From Companilactobacillus tucceti DSM 20183 (GTDB lineage: Bacteria > Bacillota > Bacilli > Lactobacillales > Lactobacillaceae): 64,000 nucleotides of DNA. The stretch lies in the NCBI RefSeq assembly GCF_001434665.1, contig NZ_AZDG01000005.1:61686-125685 (forward strand), in the 5' to 3' direction. Made by a program: the position numbers and the translations under genes. Each line of letters opens with the position of its first letter. Position 1 is the stretch's first letter. Shown here one piece after another: positions 27,109 through 35,872 of this stretch. Below the pieces are notes generated by a model. It saw only the letters and a list, made by a program, of their open reading frames with translations, did not search any database and was not told where the DNA came from.

Positions 27109-27969
27109 ATGAAAAAGAAAATATTTGCACTGATTGCCCTCTTGGCTTGTTTCGTTACCATTTTGAGTGGTTGTCAAAGTAGCACTAGTTCTGAATCAGT
27201 TGCCAAACAGGCTAACACTGTTGATACTTGGTCACACATCAAAAAACGTGGTCGAGTTATCATTGGATTAGACGATACTTTTGTCCCAATGGGCTTTCGC
27301 AAAAAAAATGGTGACTTAGTTGGATATGATATTGATTTAGCTAAAGCTGTTTTCAAACAATATGGTATTAAAGTTGATTTTCAACCAATTGATTGGAATA
27401 TGAAGGAAACCGAATTGCGTAATCGTACTATTGATTTAATTTGGAATGGTTATACGATTACTCCTGCTCGCCAAAAGCAAATCGCATTCTCACGTCCTTA
27501 CATGGCTAACCGTCAAATTCTAGTTACTAAAAAGAAGCAAAATATTAATAGTTTTGCCGGTATGAAAGATAAAACCTTAGGTGTACAAACCAGTTCATCT
27601 GGAGCAAGTTTACTAGATGAGCACCCTAAGATGTTGAAAGATTACATCAAAAACCAATCACCTGTTATGTATGATTCATTCAACAACGCACTAATGGATC
27701 TTGACGCTAACAGAATTCAAGGTTTGTTGATCGATAGTGTTTATGCTGGATATTACATCAAACACGAAAAAGATCCCGATTCTTATCAAATGACAACTGG
27801 CGGCTTCGATGGTGAAGATTTCGCTGTTGGTATGAGAAAAGGCGATAAAACTATGAAGAGAAAAATTGATAATGCTTTTCAAAATTTATCTAATAATGGA
27901 CAATTAAAGAAGATAAATGAGAAATGGTTTGGTACTGATGATAATTCATTAGTTAAACCTGAAAAGTAG
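27109..27969 (+). CDS. Amino-acid ABC transporter substrate-binding lipoprotein
   Basis: 286 residues. A lipoprotein signal ends in the lipobox LSGC (Cys near residue 22). The mature part is a family 3 solute-binding protein: GRVIIGLDDTFVPMGFRKKNGDLVGYDIDLAKAV, then NRTIDLIWNGYTITPARQKQIAFSRPYM. It delivers substrate to the permease. Third gene of the His T-box operon, with an AAGGGGG ribosome site. An element of sub-family 1 follows directly and may end the transcript. Confidence 0.92.
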   Translation: MKKKIFALIALLACFVTILSGCQSSTSSESVAKQANTVDTWSHIKKRGRVIIGLDDTFVPMGFRKKNGDLVGYDIDLAKAVFKQYGIKVDFQPIDWNMKETELRNRTIDLIWNGYTITPARQKQIAFSRPYMANRQILVTKKKQNINSFAGMKDKTLGVQTSSSGASLLDEHPKMLKDYIKNQSPVMYDSFNNALMDLDANRIQGLLIDSVYAGYYIKHEKDPDSYQMTTGGFDGEDFAVGMRKGDKTMKRKIDNAFQNLSNNGQLKKINEKWFGTDDNSLVKPEK

Positions 27970-28073
27970 GTTTGCAGATATCGAGTATTAAGGCAAATGG
28001 CACCAGTAATCCGATTTTGGATTGCTGGTGCCATTGCTTTAAGCGGAAAAAGATGTGTATCATTGCACATTTA
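27970..28073 (+). repeat. Intergenic hairpin element, sub-family 1, copy C (partly decayed)
   Basis: Begins right at the stop of the binding-protein gene. The left strand ATATCGAGTATTAA has drifted from AGCTTTCGAGCATTAA, while the right strand TTTAAGCGGAAAAAG is intact. The inner stem ATGGCACCAGTAATCC pairs with GGATTGCTGGTGCCAT, a stem sequence quite unlike copies A and B but still complementary. The outer arm is weak. Confidence 0.7.
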
Positions 28074-28211
28074 CGCCGCCTATTCAAGTCATAATCTTCT
28101 ATTTAATTTAGTTCCTTATTATCATAAATCGTTTTTGATTTCACAATTGAAATGAGTTACTATGAAAATGGTTACATAGATAATTATCTATACGTTTTGG
28201 GGGGATTTATT

Positions 28212-29252
28212 TTGGAAAAAACTAGTCAGAAACTATCTATTTTCGATCGTTACATGACTTGGTGGATCATTCTAGCTATGGTCATTGGTGTTGCAATTGG
28301 TTACTTTTGGCCTAACACCGCAAATGTGATCAATAGCATGTCGATTGGAACTACTTCTATTCCAATTGCTATTGGACTGATTTTAATGATGTATCCACCA
28401 TTAACTAAAGTTAAATATGAAGAAATGGGACATGTCTTCAAAGATTGGAAGACACTTATTATTTCCCTATTTCAAAACTGGGTCTTAGGTCCGATAGTTA
28501 TGTTTGCTTTAGCTGTTATCTTTTTACATAACTATCCAAGTTATATGACTGGGCTTATCATGATCGGATTAGCAAGATGTATCGCCATGGTTATTGTCTG
28601 GAGTGAGTTAGCTCAAGCTGACGGAGAATATACTGCCGGATTAGTTGCTTTTAACGCTATCTTTCAAATTGTCTTTTATTCATTCTTTGCCTACTTATTT
28701 ATAACCGTCATACCTGGTTGGTTGGGACTACAAACACATGTCGTCAACGTACCAATGTCATCAATTGCAAAAAGTGTTGCCATTTATCTTGGCATCCCCT
28801 TTCTTGCAGGTATAACTTCTCACTACGCTTTGATTCACTTCAAAGGTAAACAATGGTTTGAAAATGTTTATGTACCAAAGATAAGTCGAATAACTTTTTG
28901 GGCTTTGATTTTTACTATTATTGTAATGTTCTCTGTTAAAGGTGAAAAAGTAGTTCAACTTCCTATTGATGTTGTTAGAATCGCTATTCCCCTATTACTA
29001 TATTTCTTAATTATGTTCTTTATTTCATTTGGAATGGCTCATCATCGTGGAACAAGATACCCAATCGCCGCTTCTCTATCACTAACAGCAGCAAGTAATA
29101 ACTTCGAGCTTGCCATTGCCGTTGCCGTAAGTGTCTTTGGTATAAGCTCTGGTGAAGCCTTTACCGCTGTTATCGGTCCACTTGTGGAAGTTCCTGTATT
29201 ACTTAGTTTAGTTAATGTTGCTTTGAAGTACCGTAATCGTTTTAAAAGATAA
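28212..29252 (+). CDS. ACR3-family arsenite efflux permease
   Basis: 346 residues from the preferred start, about ten membrane helices. The motif [12 protein letters not shown] (the conserved Cys of ACR3 needed for arsenite transport) and the later [15 protein letters not shown] are diagnostic. It expels arsenite using the proton gradient. Start choice: an ATG at 28152 is in frame, but GGGGGG at 28199-28204 precedes the TTG at 28212 ([11 protein letters not shown]) by 7 bases. No arsR or arsC gene adjoins it, so regulation is not evident. Confidence 0.9.
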   Translation: MEKTSQKLSIFDRYMTWWIILAMVIGVAIGYFWPNTANVINSMSIGTTSIPIAIGLILMMYPPLTKVKYEEMGHVFKDWKTLIISLFQNWVLGPIVMFALAVIFLHNYPSYMTGLIMIGLARCIAMVIVWSELAQADGEYTAGLVAFNAIFQIVFYSFFAYLFITVIPGWLGLQTHVVNVPMSSIAKSVAIYLGIPFLAGITSHYALIHFKGKQWFENVYVPKISRITFWALIFTIIVMFSVKGEKVVQLPIDVVRIAIPLLLYFLIMFFISFGMAHHRGTRYPIAASLSLTAASNNFELAIAVAVSVFGISSGEAFTAVIGPLVEVPVLLSLVNVALKYRNRFKR

Positions 29253-29285
29253 AGAGTTCAACAAAAAGCTTTTTTAAATATACAG

Positions 29286-29408
29286 ATTAAATGTGCGACA
29301 AAACATAGCTTTTTCCGCTTAAATCAAATAGTCCCAACAATCCAAAATCGGATTGCTGGGACTATTTGCCTTAATGCTCGAAAGCTGACCATGTTTTGTT
29401 ACACTCTC
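29286..29408 (-). repeat. Intergenic hairpin element, sub-family 1, copy D
   Basis: The outer arms GTGCGACAAAACAT and ATGTTTTGTTACAC pair with two mismatches. The core strands CTTTTTCCGCTTAA and TTAATGCTCGAAAG are exact. The inner stem AAATAGTCCCAACAATCC pairs with GGATTGCTGGGACTATTT with one mismatch. The end CTCTCTA supplies the TAG stop of the adjacent minus-strand SLAP gene. Confidence 0.8.
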
Positions 29409-29764
29409 TAATGTAATACTTCATCACTTTCAACATAATTATTACTTACCCATTCGTTTGTAGAAACACGATAGTACCATCCACCATCTGCACCTCTTCT
29501 TTGCATATCAGTTAACCATGGAGTGCTATTTAGTAAAGCACGGTTAGTTACTCGTGAAACAGTGCTGTCTGCGTTAAACGAAACCATTGGTACAAAGCTT
29601 AGATTTGTATCCATATAGTTATAAACATGAATAACAGTACGTGAATAGTAAGTATAACCTGGATCATCAACATCGGCATTCACTGTAGTTGTACTTGCTC
29701 CAAGAACTGGAGTTACCAAAGATAGCATTAATGACAATGACAAAAGTATCTTCTTTAACTTCAT
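29408..29764 (-). CDS. Small secreted single-SLAP-domain protein
   Basis: 118 residues. A signal peptide (about 1-30, ending TTTVNADV) is followed by a single SLAP-like module with the same signatures as the larger enzymes here: NLSFVPMVSFNADS, LLNSTPWLTDMQR, WYYRVSTNEWVSNNYV. It has no catalytic domain. It may coat the wall or compete for SLAP-binding sites (inferred). A LacI/CcpA-like GAAACGTTTT lies upstream (29820-29829). Its stop codon is formed at the edge of a hairpin element. Confidence 0.75.
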   Translation of the reverse strand: MKLKKILLSLSLMLSLVTPVLGASTTTVNADVDDPGYTYYSRTVIHVYNYMDTNLSFVPMVSFNADSTVSRVTNRALLNSTPWLTDMQRRGADGGWYYRVSTNEWVSNNYVESDEVLH

Positions 29765-29912
29765 AATATTAATCCCCCAAATATTTTTTACGATTTCAGT
29801 ATATCAAATTATTTTCAACGAAACGTTTTTAATTTATTAAATATTCCATGATACAAAAAAAGACAGTGAGAAAATTCTCAACTGTCTTTAGTTTTCATTT
29901 TAATTTTACTTT

Positions 29913-30008
29913 TTAAAAAATTAATAGAAGAAAGGCCATTATGATTCCAAATAGTGCTAAGTAACTTACATTACGTCTGTTCTTCTTAAGATTCTTCTTA
30001 CTTTCCAT
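29913..30008 (-). CDS. Small membrane protein (31 codons)
   Basis: An ATG at 30006-30008 is preceded by GGAGGATGACGAGT, a strong ribosome site. The product has a basic start (MESKKNLKKNRRN) and one hydrophobic helix (YLALFGIIMAFLLLIF). A hairpin with T-tract follows (about 29857-29895), which would end its transcript. The layout of ribosome site, basic head, single helix and terminator argues for a real small protein; function unknown. Confidence 0.6.
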   Translation of the reverse strand: MESKKNLKKNRRNVSYLALFGIIMAFLLLIF

Positions 30009-30205
30009 ACTCGTCATCCTCCATGCTAAGTAATTTATACCATCTAAATTTGAACTTTTAAAGAACTTTCAACTGAACGGGGAAAAAAATAATATTTACT
30101 TTTAAATACCTAATAATATTCAAAAAAAATATTTGTTTAAAGGAAATTACAAGGAATTTTCAATAGCTTCCAGTATAATAAATACATATCAAAAAGGAGA
30201 GTTTT

Positions 30206-30679
30206 ATGAACAAGAAAAATCGTATTTATTTAGCCGGACCTTTCTTTAATGAACAACAGGTCAAACGACTTGATGAAATCCAAGCACTTTTAGAACAAAA
30301 CGAAACGATCGGAGATATTTTCCGTCCCGCTAGTGTTGAATACACTGATGCAAAAGTTGGCTCCTTTGAATGGCAATCAGCTGTATTCAAGCATGATATT
30401 AATAATATCAACGTTTCAGATGTCGTCGTTGCAATGTTAGACTATAAGATAGAAGAAAACGAACTTGAACCTGATTCAGGAACTGTTTGGGAATGTGGCT
30501 ATGCTTTTGCTAATAACATCCCTGTTGTCGCAGTTAGAAATGTTGCTGACTTGCCTTTGAATCTTATGTTGGCTGGTAGTTTAACTGCCTTTTTCAATGG
30601 TTCAGAAAATATCCAAAAAATTAAAGATTATGATTTCAATCAATTAATGACTCGTTATGAAGATGTAAGCGTATTTTAG
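30206..30679 (+). CDS. Nucleoside 2-deoxyribosyltransferase
   Basis: 157 residues. The N-terminal YLAGPFFNEQQ, the nucleotide-site VVAMLDYKIEENELEPDSGTVWECGYAFANNIPVVAV (catalytic Glu in DSGTVWECG region) and length match lactobacillar NDTs, which exchange bases between deoxyribonucleosides for purine/pyrimidine salvage. It lies 11 bp before a TetR gene and may be co-transcribed with it. Confidence 0.92.
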   Translation: MNKKNRIYLAGPFFNEQQVKRLDEIQALLEQNETIGDIFRPASVEYTDAKVGSFEWQSAVFKHDINNINVSDVVVAMLDYKIEENELEPDSGTVWECGYAFANNIPVVAVRNVADLPLNLMLAGSLTAFFNGSENIQKIKDYDFNQLMTRYEDVSVF

Positions 30680-30689
30680 GAGGATAAAC

Positions 30690-31244
30690 ATGTCACAAGT
30701 AACACAGCGAACTAAAAAGAATATTGTTGACGCAATGATATCTCTACTAGAAAAAAAGTCTTTTGAGAAGATCACAGTCGCTGATATTTGTGCAGAAGCT
30801 ATGATAAATCATAGTACCTTCTACCGTTACTTCACTGACAAATTTGTTCTACTAAGATCTGTATTTTCTTATTTATTAGATGATTTAATTAGTAATAGTA
30901 GTAATGCTGAAACTATCGTTTCACAAATTGCCGATTTTATTGAAACTAATAATAATTTCATGCGTCACATCTCACCACAGTATCAAACTAAAGCTAATTT
31001 ATATCCTGAGTTTCGCAGTATCCTAAAAGATTTGGTCGAGAGTAAATATAAAGAACCTGAAAGTCAAGACGACCCATTGATCCAAATGATCGTCACTTCT
31101 GATACTCCAGAATTAATGATTAGCTTCATAGTTGGTGGATTAGTTGGACTTGTTGAATACTTAGAATATCATGATTTTCAAGTTCCTATGAAAGAATTTA
31201 CAGGTTTCGCCGAAAGTTTCTTTAAAAAATGGTCAAATTTATAA
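30690..31244 (+). CDS. TetR/AcrR-family regulator
   Basis: 184 residues. The TetR helix-turn-helix is clear (ITVADICAEAMINHSTFYRYFTDKFVLL, residues about 26-53), with a C-terminal TetR_C-like domain. Ribosome site AGGAGG. A terminator follows, then the large MMPL exporter gene, which is the likeliest target. Confidence 0.88.
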   Translation: MSQVTQRTKKNIVDAMISLLEKKSFEKITVADICAEAMINHSTFYRYFTDKFVLLRSVFSYLLDDLISNSSNAETIVSQIADFIETNNNFMRHISPQYQTKANLYPEFRSILKDLVESKYKEPESQDDPLIQMIVTSDTPELMISFIVGGLVGLVEYLEYHDFQVPMKEFTGFAESFFKKWSNL

Positions 31245-31251
31245 TACAAAA

Positions 31252-31290
31252 TAGTCACTTTGTCTCATTTTGAGACTAGTGGCTTTTTTT
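31252..31290 (+). terminator. Terminator behind the TetR gene
   Basis: AGTCACT pairs with AGTGGCT and, inside, GTCTC with GAGAC; a T7 run follows. It separates the TetR gene from the MMPL gene. Confidence 0.8.
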
Positions 31291-31360
31291 GTTTCTTAAA
31301 ATAATTTTCCGATTAGCTATAATCGTCACTATGAGGAAAACTCTGAAAGGGATGAAAATT

Positions 31361-34057
31361 ATGGAGAAATTTTTCAATATGCTCAGTCATAGTATTCACA
31401 AGCACGCTAAAATGTGGATCACTATTGTTGCAGCTATTACCGTAATTCTTGCCATAGGTTTGCCTAGAATTGAAATGAAATTTAGTAATGACGTTTTCGT
31501 TAATTCCAATTCTAAGCCTTATAAAGACACGCAAACTTATCAGAAGCATTTCGGTGGGGATGCTGTTTATGTCATGGTGAGTGGCAAACAGGATCAAATT
31601 TTATCGCAAAAAAATATGAAGAAGCTCAATACGCTGGATAAGAAAATCAGTAAATTGGACAACGTTCGTGGAACTACTAATATCGTAGCTTTGATGAATG
31701 ACGAATTATCACAATTAGCTGATAATCCTACACAAGCTTCTAATATGAAGGGATTAAGTCTTAACTTAACTCCTAAAATGCAAAAAGATGTTATGAACTC
31801 ATTATCTGATAAGCAAAAAGCTGCTTTGATGACTAAGATCCAAGGTTCATTAACAACTGAGCAACAGGCTCAAATAGCACAATTTGTACCAACTATTTTA
31901 ACTGATACACAAAAGGCTCAAGTTGCCGCCGCACAACAACAAGCAACTGCTAAAATTGCTCAATTACCTGCTGCTCAACAACAAGCAGCCGCCGCACAAG
32001 TACAGGCAACTGCACAGACTCAACTCATGGGTATGTTAACATCTGCTCAAAATAAACAAGTTCAAGCTTATACAATGACGATCCTAAACGATCAACAAAG
32101 ACAAGCTCTTGAACAAAGTATTTTGCCAATGATGCCTAAAGTGCAAAACATGTCTAACGCTTTATTAAGAGATATCCTACTTAGTGATAACGGAAAAGTT
32201 CCATCTGCAGTTTCGCAATTATTACCTAAGAACGCTAAACATACCGTATTAATGGTTAACACTAAGAATACAACTGATATGGATACCAACGTTAAATTAA
32301 TGAAGGATGTTCATAAGGCTGTTAAGGATACCAACTTCAAAGGCAACGTTAAAGTCAGAACTGCTGGTACTCCGGTAGTTATCGGACAAGTTAAGAATGT
32401 TGTTATTCAAAACATGGCTATCATGGTTGTTATTGCTGTTATCATCATGCTTATCATCTTAGCCTTGATCTTCCCAGTTAGAAGAAGATTATCACCATTA
32501 CTATTTGTTTTAATTGGTTTGATCTGGACATTTGGTTTGATGGGTTGGTTCAACTTACCTATTACACTTGCCACAATGGCCACACTACCAATTATTATTG
32601 GATTAGGTACTGACTTTGGTGTTCAGTTCCAAAACCGTTATGAGGACGAATATCGCAGTTCTGAAGACTCGGAAGGTTCAATCAAACTTTCAATTAGTAA
32701 GATGGGACCTGCTGTCGGAATTGCTTTAGTTGTTATGATGTTCAGTTTCTTAACAATGTTCTTCTCTAAAGCTCCAATGATGAAACAATTCGGTGTAACC
32801 TTGGCACTTGGTGGTCTATGTGTTTATATCGTTGAATTCTTTATGATGTTCAGTACTTTCACACTCTTAGATGGTTCAGAAAAAGCTCATGCTAAGTTTG
32901 TGGCTAAGAACAAGATCAGAAAAGAAAAGAATCAAAATGGTACAACTCGTCTATCCGGCTGGTTAGCTAACTATGCTAAATTTGTTACTAAACATGCCGC
33001 TTGGGTATTTATCATTGCACTTGTCCTTGGTGGATTCGGATTCTTCGTCGAAAGAAATATCGGTACTGAAACTGATATTTTGAAGATGATCCCTCAAGAC
33101 ATGTCAGAGTTGCAAAATACTAAATATCTACAAAAGCAAGTTGGATCAACTGTTTATATTAATTACCTAGTTAAAGGCGACGACGTTCGTGATAAGGCAA
33201 CTATGAAGCGTATCGATAAATTAGGTAAAAAAGAAAATAATAAATATAAAGATATTACTGATGTAACAAGTCTATCTTCTACTTATAAACAATTGGGTGG
33301 TTCACTTGATGCTAGTCAATCAACTATGAATACTGGAATCAAGAATATTCCTGATTCGCTGAAGAAGACTGTCATCAGCAATAATAATCAATATGCAACA
33401 ATTCAATTCAAAGTTAACCAACATCTTTCATCTAAAGAGCAACAAAACTTGATGGATAAAATATCTAAGGATATTGGTGGTAATCATCACGATTTGAAGA
33501 TTTCACCTGCCGGCCCACAAGTTATGATGTTGATTGGTGTAAGTAACGTAACTTCAAACCACACATTAATTATGTTTGCTGGTTTGATCATCATCTTCCT
33601 TGTATTGTTGTTGGTATACCACGAGTTCAGATTGGCTGTTTATCCAGTGCTTCCTATCTTGGTCGTACTTGGACTTTCACCACTAACTCTTTGGTTAATG
33701 CATACAACATACAACCCAGTTACAATTGCACTTAGTTCATTAGTTCTAGGTATTGGTACTGAATTTACTATCTTGATTCTAGAAAGATATCGTGAGGAAC
33801 GACTCAATAAAGTCACACGAAGACAAGCTATTATCGATGCTGTTTCCCACGTTGGACAAGCTATCACTGTTTCTGGATTGACCGTTATGGGTGGTTTCTC
33901 AGCCATCATGTTCTCAAGTTTCCCAGTTCTTAGATCATTTGGTCTAATTACCGTACTTGATACAGGTTATTCATTGATCAGTGCTCTAACAGTCTTGCCT
34001 GCCATTATCTACTTGTTTAGAAAACGTGCAGATAAAGAAGAAAAAGCTGATAAGTAA
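31361..34057 (+). CDS. MMPL/RND-family membrane exporter
   Basis: 898 residues with two repeats of one plus five membrane helices, each split by an external domain. The first external domain (about 150-270) is unusually rich in Ala/Gln with helical repeats (QAQVAAAQQQATAKIAQL). Motifs LPIIIGLGTDFGVQFQNRYEDE and LVLGIGTEFTILILERYREE hold the acidic proton-relay residues of RND/MMPL proteins. Start choice: ATG 31361 follows GAAAGGGATG; upstream in-frame starts lie in the terminator region. A TATAAT is at 31318-31323. It exports lipids or drugs (family knowledge). Confidence 0.87.
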   Translation: MEKFFNMLSHSIHKHAKMWITIVAAITVILAIGLPRIEMKFSNDVFVNSNSKPYKDTQTYQKHFGGDAVYVMVSGKQDQILSQKNMKKLNTLDKKISKLDNVRGTTNIVALMNDELSQLADNPTQASNMKGLSLNLTPKMQKDVMNSLSDKQKAALMTKIQGSLTTEQQAQIAQFVPTILTDTQKAQVAAAQQQATAKIAQLPAAQQQAAAAQVQATAQTQLMGMLTSAQNKQVQAYTMTILNDQQRQALEQSILPMMPKVQNMSNALLRDILLSDNGKVPSAVSQLLPKNAKHTVLMVNTKNTTDMDTNVKLMKDVHKAVKDTNFKGNVKVRTAGTPVVIGQVKNVVIQNMAIMVVIAVIIMLIILALIFPVRRRLSPLLFVLIGLIWTFGLMGWFNLPITLATMATLPIIIGLGTDFGVQFQNRYEDEYRSSEDSEGSIKLSISKMGPAVGIALVVMMFSFLTMFFSKAPMMKQFGVTLALGGLCVYIVEFFMMFSTFTLLDGSEKAHAKFVAKNKIRKEKNQNGTTRLSGWLANYAKFVTKHAAWVFIIALVLGGFGFFVERNIGTETDILKMIPQDMSELQNTKYLQKQVGSTVYINYLVKGDDVRDKATMKRIDKLGKKENNKYKDITDVTSLSSTYKQLGGSLDASQSTMNTGIKNIPDSLKKTVISNNNQYATIQFKVNQHLSSKEQQNLMDKISKDIGGNHHDLKISPAGPQVMMLIGVSNVTSNHTLIMFAGLIIIFLVLLLVYHEFRLAVYPVLPILVVLGLSPLTLWLMHTTYNPVTIALSSLVLGIGTEFTILILERYREERLNKVTRRQAIIDAVSHVGQAITVSGLTVMGGFSAIMFSSFPVLRSFGLITVLDTGYSLISALTVLPAIIYLFRKRADKEEKADK

Positions 34058-34070
34058 ATTGTAAATTAAT

Positions 34071-34102
34071 AGGGATGTGCAAATTGCACATCCCTATTTT
34101 TT
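34071..34102 (+). terminator. Terminator of the MMPL gene
   Basis: A perfect stem AGGGATGTGC (34071-34080) / GCACATCCCT (34086-34095) with a T-run. It overlaps the last bases of the convergent toxin remnant. Confidence 0.9.
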
Positions 34103-34183
34103 GTAAACATCATTTCTTTTAGAAGTCTTAACTACAAGGACTATAAATTTTTCATCTTTTATGTCGGCGATAATTCTATATTT
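34094..34183 (-). pseudogene. C-terminal remnant of a RelE/ParE-type toxin
   Basis: Directly behind the antitoxin stop TGA, and in the same frame, 29 codons read KYRIIADIKDEKFIVLVVKT... to a TAG at 34094-34096. YRIIADI-x-D-x-x-x-VLVV followed by a basic, aromatic end is the last beta strand of RelE-type toxins. The N-terminal two thirds is missing and there is no start codon, so a deletion has fused the end of the antitoxin gene to the tail of the toxin gene. Confidence 0.65.
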
Positions 34184-34402
34184 TCATTCTAAGTCCAATC
34201 GATTAAGAATACCCTTACGAGAAACTGTCTCTCCATGACTTTCTCTTATGTTCTTAAAAGCATCTTTATAGTCATTCTCATCATTTATTCTATCAATTAC
34301 CGCTTGGCGCATAAATTCCGTCACAGAGACACCATAAAATTTTGCTAAATCCTGAACCTGTTTATACTGACTATCTTTAAATCTTATTGATGTAACAGCC
34401 AT
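34184..34402 (-). CDS. RelB/RHH-type antitoxin, orphaned
   Basis: 72 residues of ribbon-helix-helix type: MAVTSIRFKDSQYKQVQDLA (DNA-binding strand plus helix), then GVSVTEFMRQAVIDRI and an acidic/basic tail that would wrap the toxin. Ribosome site GGAGGTG. Its toxin gene behind it is truncated, so it now stands alone and might still repress its own promoter or act as an anti-toxin against related systems. Confidence 0.8.
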   Translation of the reverse strand: MAVTSIRFKDSQYKQVQDLAKFYGVSVTEFMRQAVIDRINDENDYKDAFKNIRESHGETVSRKGILNRLDLE

Positions 34403-34540
34403 ATTATATGCACCTCCTATTTGAATACTATCATTAATAAGGTTTCAATCTAAGTCTTTAGCTTATTAACAATTTCATTTGTTCCATTTATGGTTCTGTC
34501 TTAGAATAATTAAGTAACTAATATCGAGGGGGATACATTT

Positions 34541-35728
34541 TTGAATTCATTATCCGAAACAAATACACCCAAAAAATCAAATAATTACTTTCTATTTAGT
34601 ATGATGTTGATTGCGGCTAACCTTCGCTTGCCGATCACCATTATGCCACCTTTACTTAGAAGTATTGAGAAAGATCTGAATATTCCTAGTTCTATGGCTG
34701 GATTATTGACCTCAATTCCTTTGATTGCTTTTGCTATATTTTCACCAATAATCGTAAAAATTGCTAAGAGAAAAGGTAACGAATTAACGATTTTCTTGTT
34801 TTTCATTCTTTTATTAGCTGGAAGTTATTTACGTGTTATACCTGCTGTTTGGGCCTTATTTTTAGGGACGGCTTTAGTTGGTATCGGTATCGACAGTGGT
34901 AACGTGTTAGTTCCCGCTATCATAAAAGACCACATGCCTAGTCAGATTCCTCTTGGAACTGCTTTATATACTCTATCTATGCTTTTAATAGGTGCAATCG
35001 GTACTGCTTTTTCTGGTTACCTAATAACTAGGATAAGTCTAGGATCAACGCTTGCTATACTATCTGTTATGGGAATTATTGCTTTTATCTTTTGGATTCC
35101 TAATGTTAAAAATAATCAAAAAGATTCTGATGAAAAAGAGGAAGAAATTCCAAACTATCAAAGTGTTTGGCATCAATCTTTAGGTTGGTTAATAACGTTA
35201 TACTTTGGCTTCCAATCATTGATTTACTATTCACTTTTAACTTGGCTACCAAGGGTTTTGACTGATCATGGCGTTACAACTATCTTCTCAAGTAACTTAT
35301 TGACCGTTTTACAAATTGCTGGATTACCTTTGTCATTTATCGTTCCAATGTTGGCTCCTAAAAGGGTCGGCATGGGACTTTTGAGTTTCTGTGTAGCACT
35401 TGGATATTTTGTCGCTCCATTAGCATTTTTAGTAAATACTACTTCTGGAGTTTACTTAATGATCTGGGCAATAATTGCCGGTGTAGCACAAGGAATTGCT
35501 TTTAATACTGCTATATTCTTCTTTACAAACAAAACAACTAATCCTTATCAGACTGCCGAGGTTTCCGGAATGGCACAATCTGCTGGATATCTTCTAGCTG
35601 CCTTTGGACCTGTTGTCTTTGGTATTTTTAGAGAAAGTTCATACATTATGATCGTTATTGCTGTATTTGCTGCATTATTAACAATAACTGGTATTATTAT
35701 TTATCGCGCACATTTGATAAAAGAATAA
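34541..35728 (+). CDS. CynX/NimT-type MFS transporter
   Basis: 395 residues, about 12 membrane helices. ANLRLPITIMPPLLRSIEKDLNIPSSMAGLLTSIPLIAFAIFSP matches the CynX/NimT family (cyanate, nitroimidazole and related carriers; substrate uncertain). The start is TTG, 8 bases behind GAGGGGG; no ATG fits better. No partner genes adjoin it. Confidence 0.85.
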   Translation: MNSLSETNTPKKSNNYFLFSMMLIAANLRLPITIMPPLLRSIEKDLNIPSSMAGLLTSIPLIAFAIFSPIIVKIAKRKGNELTIFLFFILLLAGSYLRVIPAVWALFLGTALVGIGIDSGNVLVPAIIKDHMPSQIPLGTALYTLSMLLIGAIGTAFSGYLITRISLGSTLAILSVMGIIAFIFWIPNVKNNQKDSDEKEEEIPNYQSVWHQSLGWLITLYFGFQSLIYYSLLTWLPRVLTDHGVTTIFSSNLLTVLQIAGLPLSFIVPMLAPKRVGMGLLSFCVALGYFVAPLAFLVNTTSGVYLMIWAIIAGVAQGIAFNTAIFFFTNKTTNPYQTAEVSGMAQSAGYLLAAFGPVVFGIFRESSYIMIVIAVFAALLTITGIIIYRAHLIKE

Positions 35729-35789
35729 ATATAATTTTTTTAAGCCTTGTCATGACTGTGATTGGTCAAATTTAGAAAGTTTTATACAC

Positions 35790-35818
35790 TTGTACATATT
35801 ATTTATGCATGCTACTAT
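35790..35818 (+). promoter_or_regulatory. Promoter of the AAHS-like MFS gene
   Basis: TTGTAC (35790-35795), 17 bases, TACTAT (35813-35818). A leader of about 50 bases follows to the ribosome site. Confidence 0.65.
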
Positions 35819-35872
35819 ATCTTCAAGCAAAATAAAGGGCGACTGTGAGCGTCCATTTTGGAGGAAAATAGA

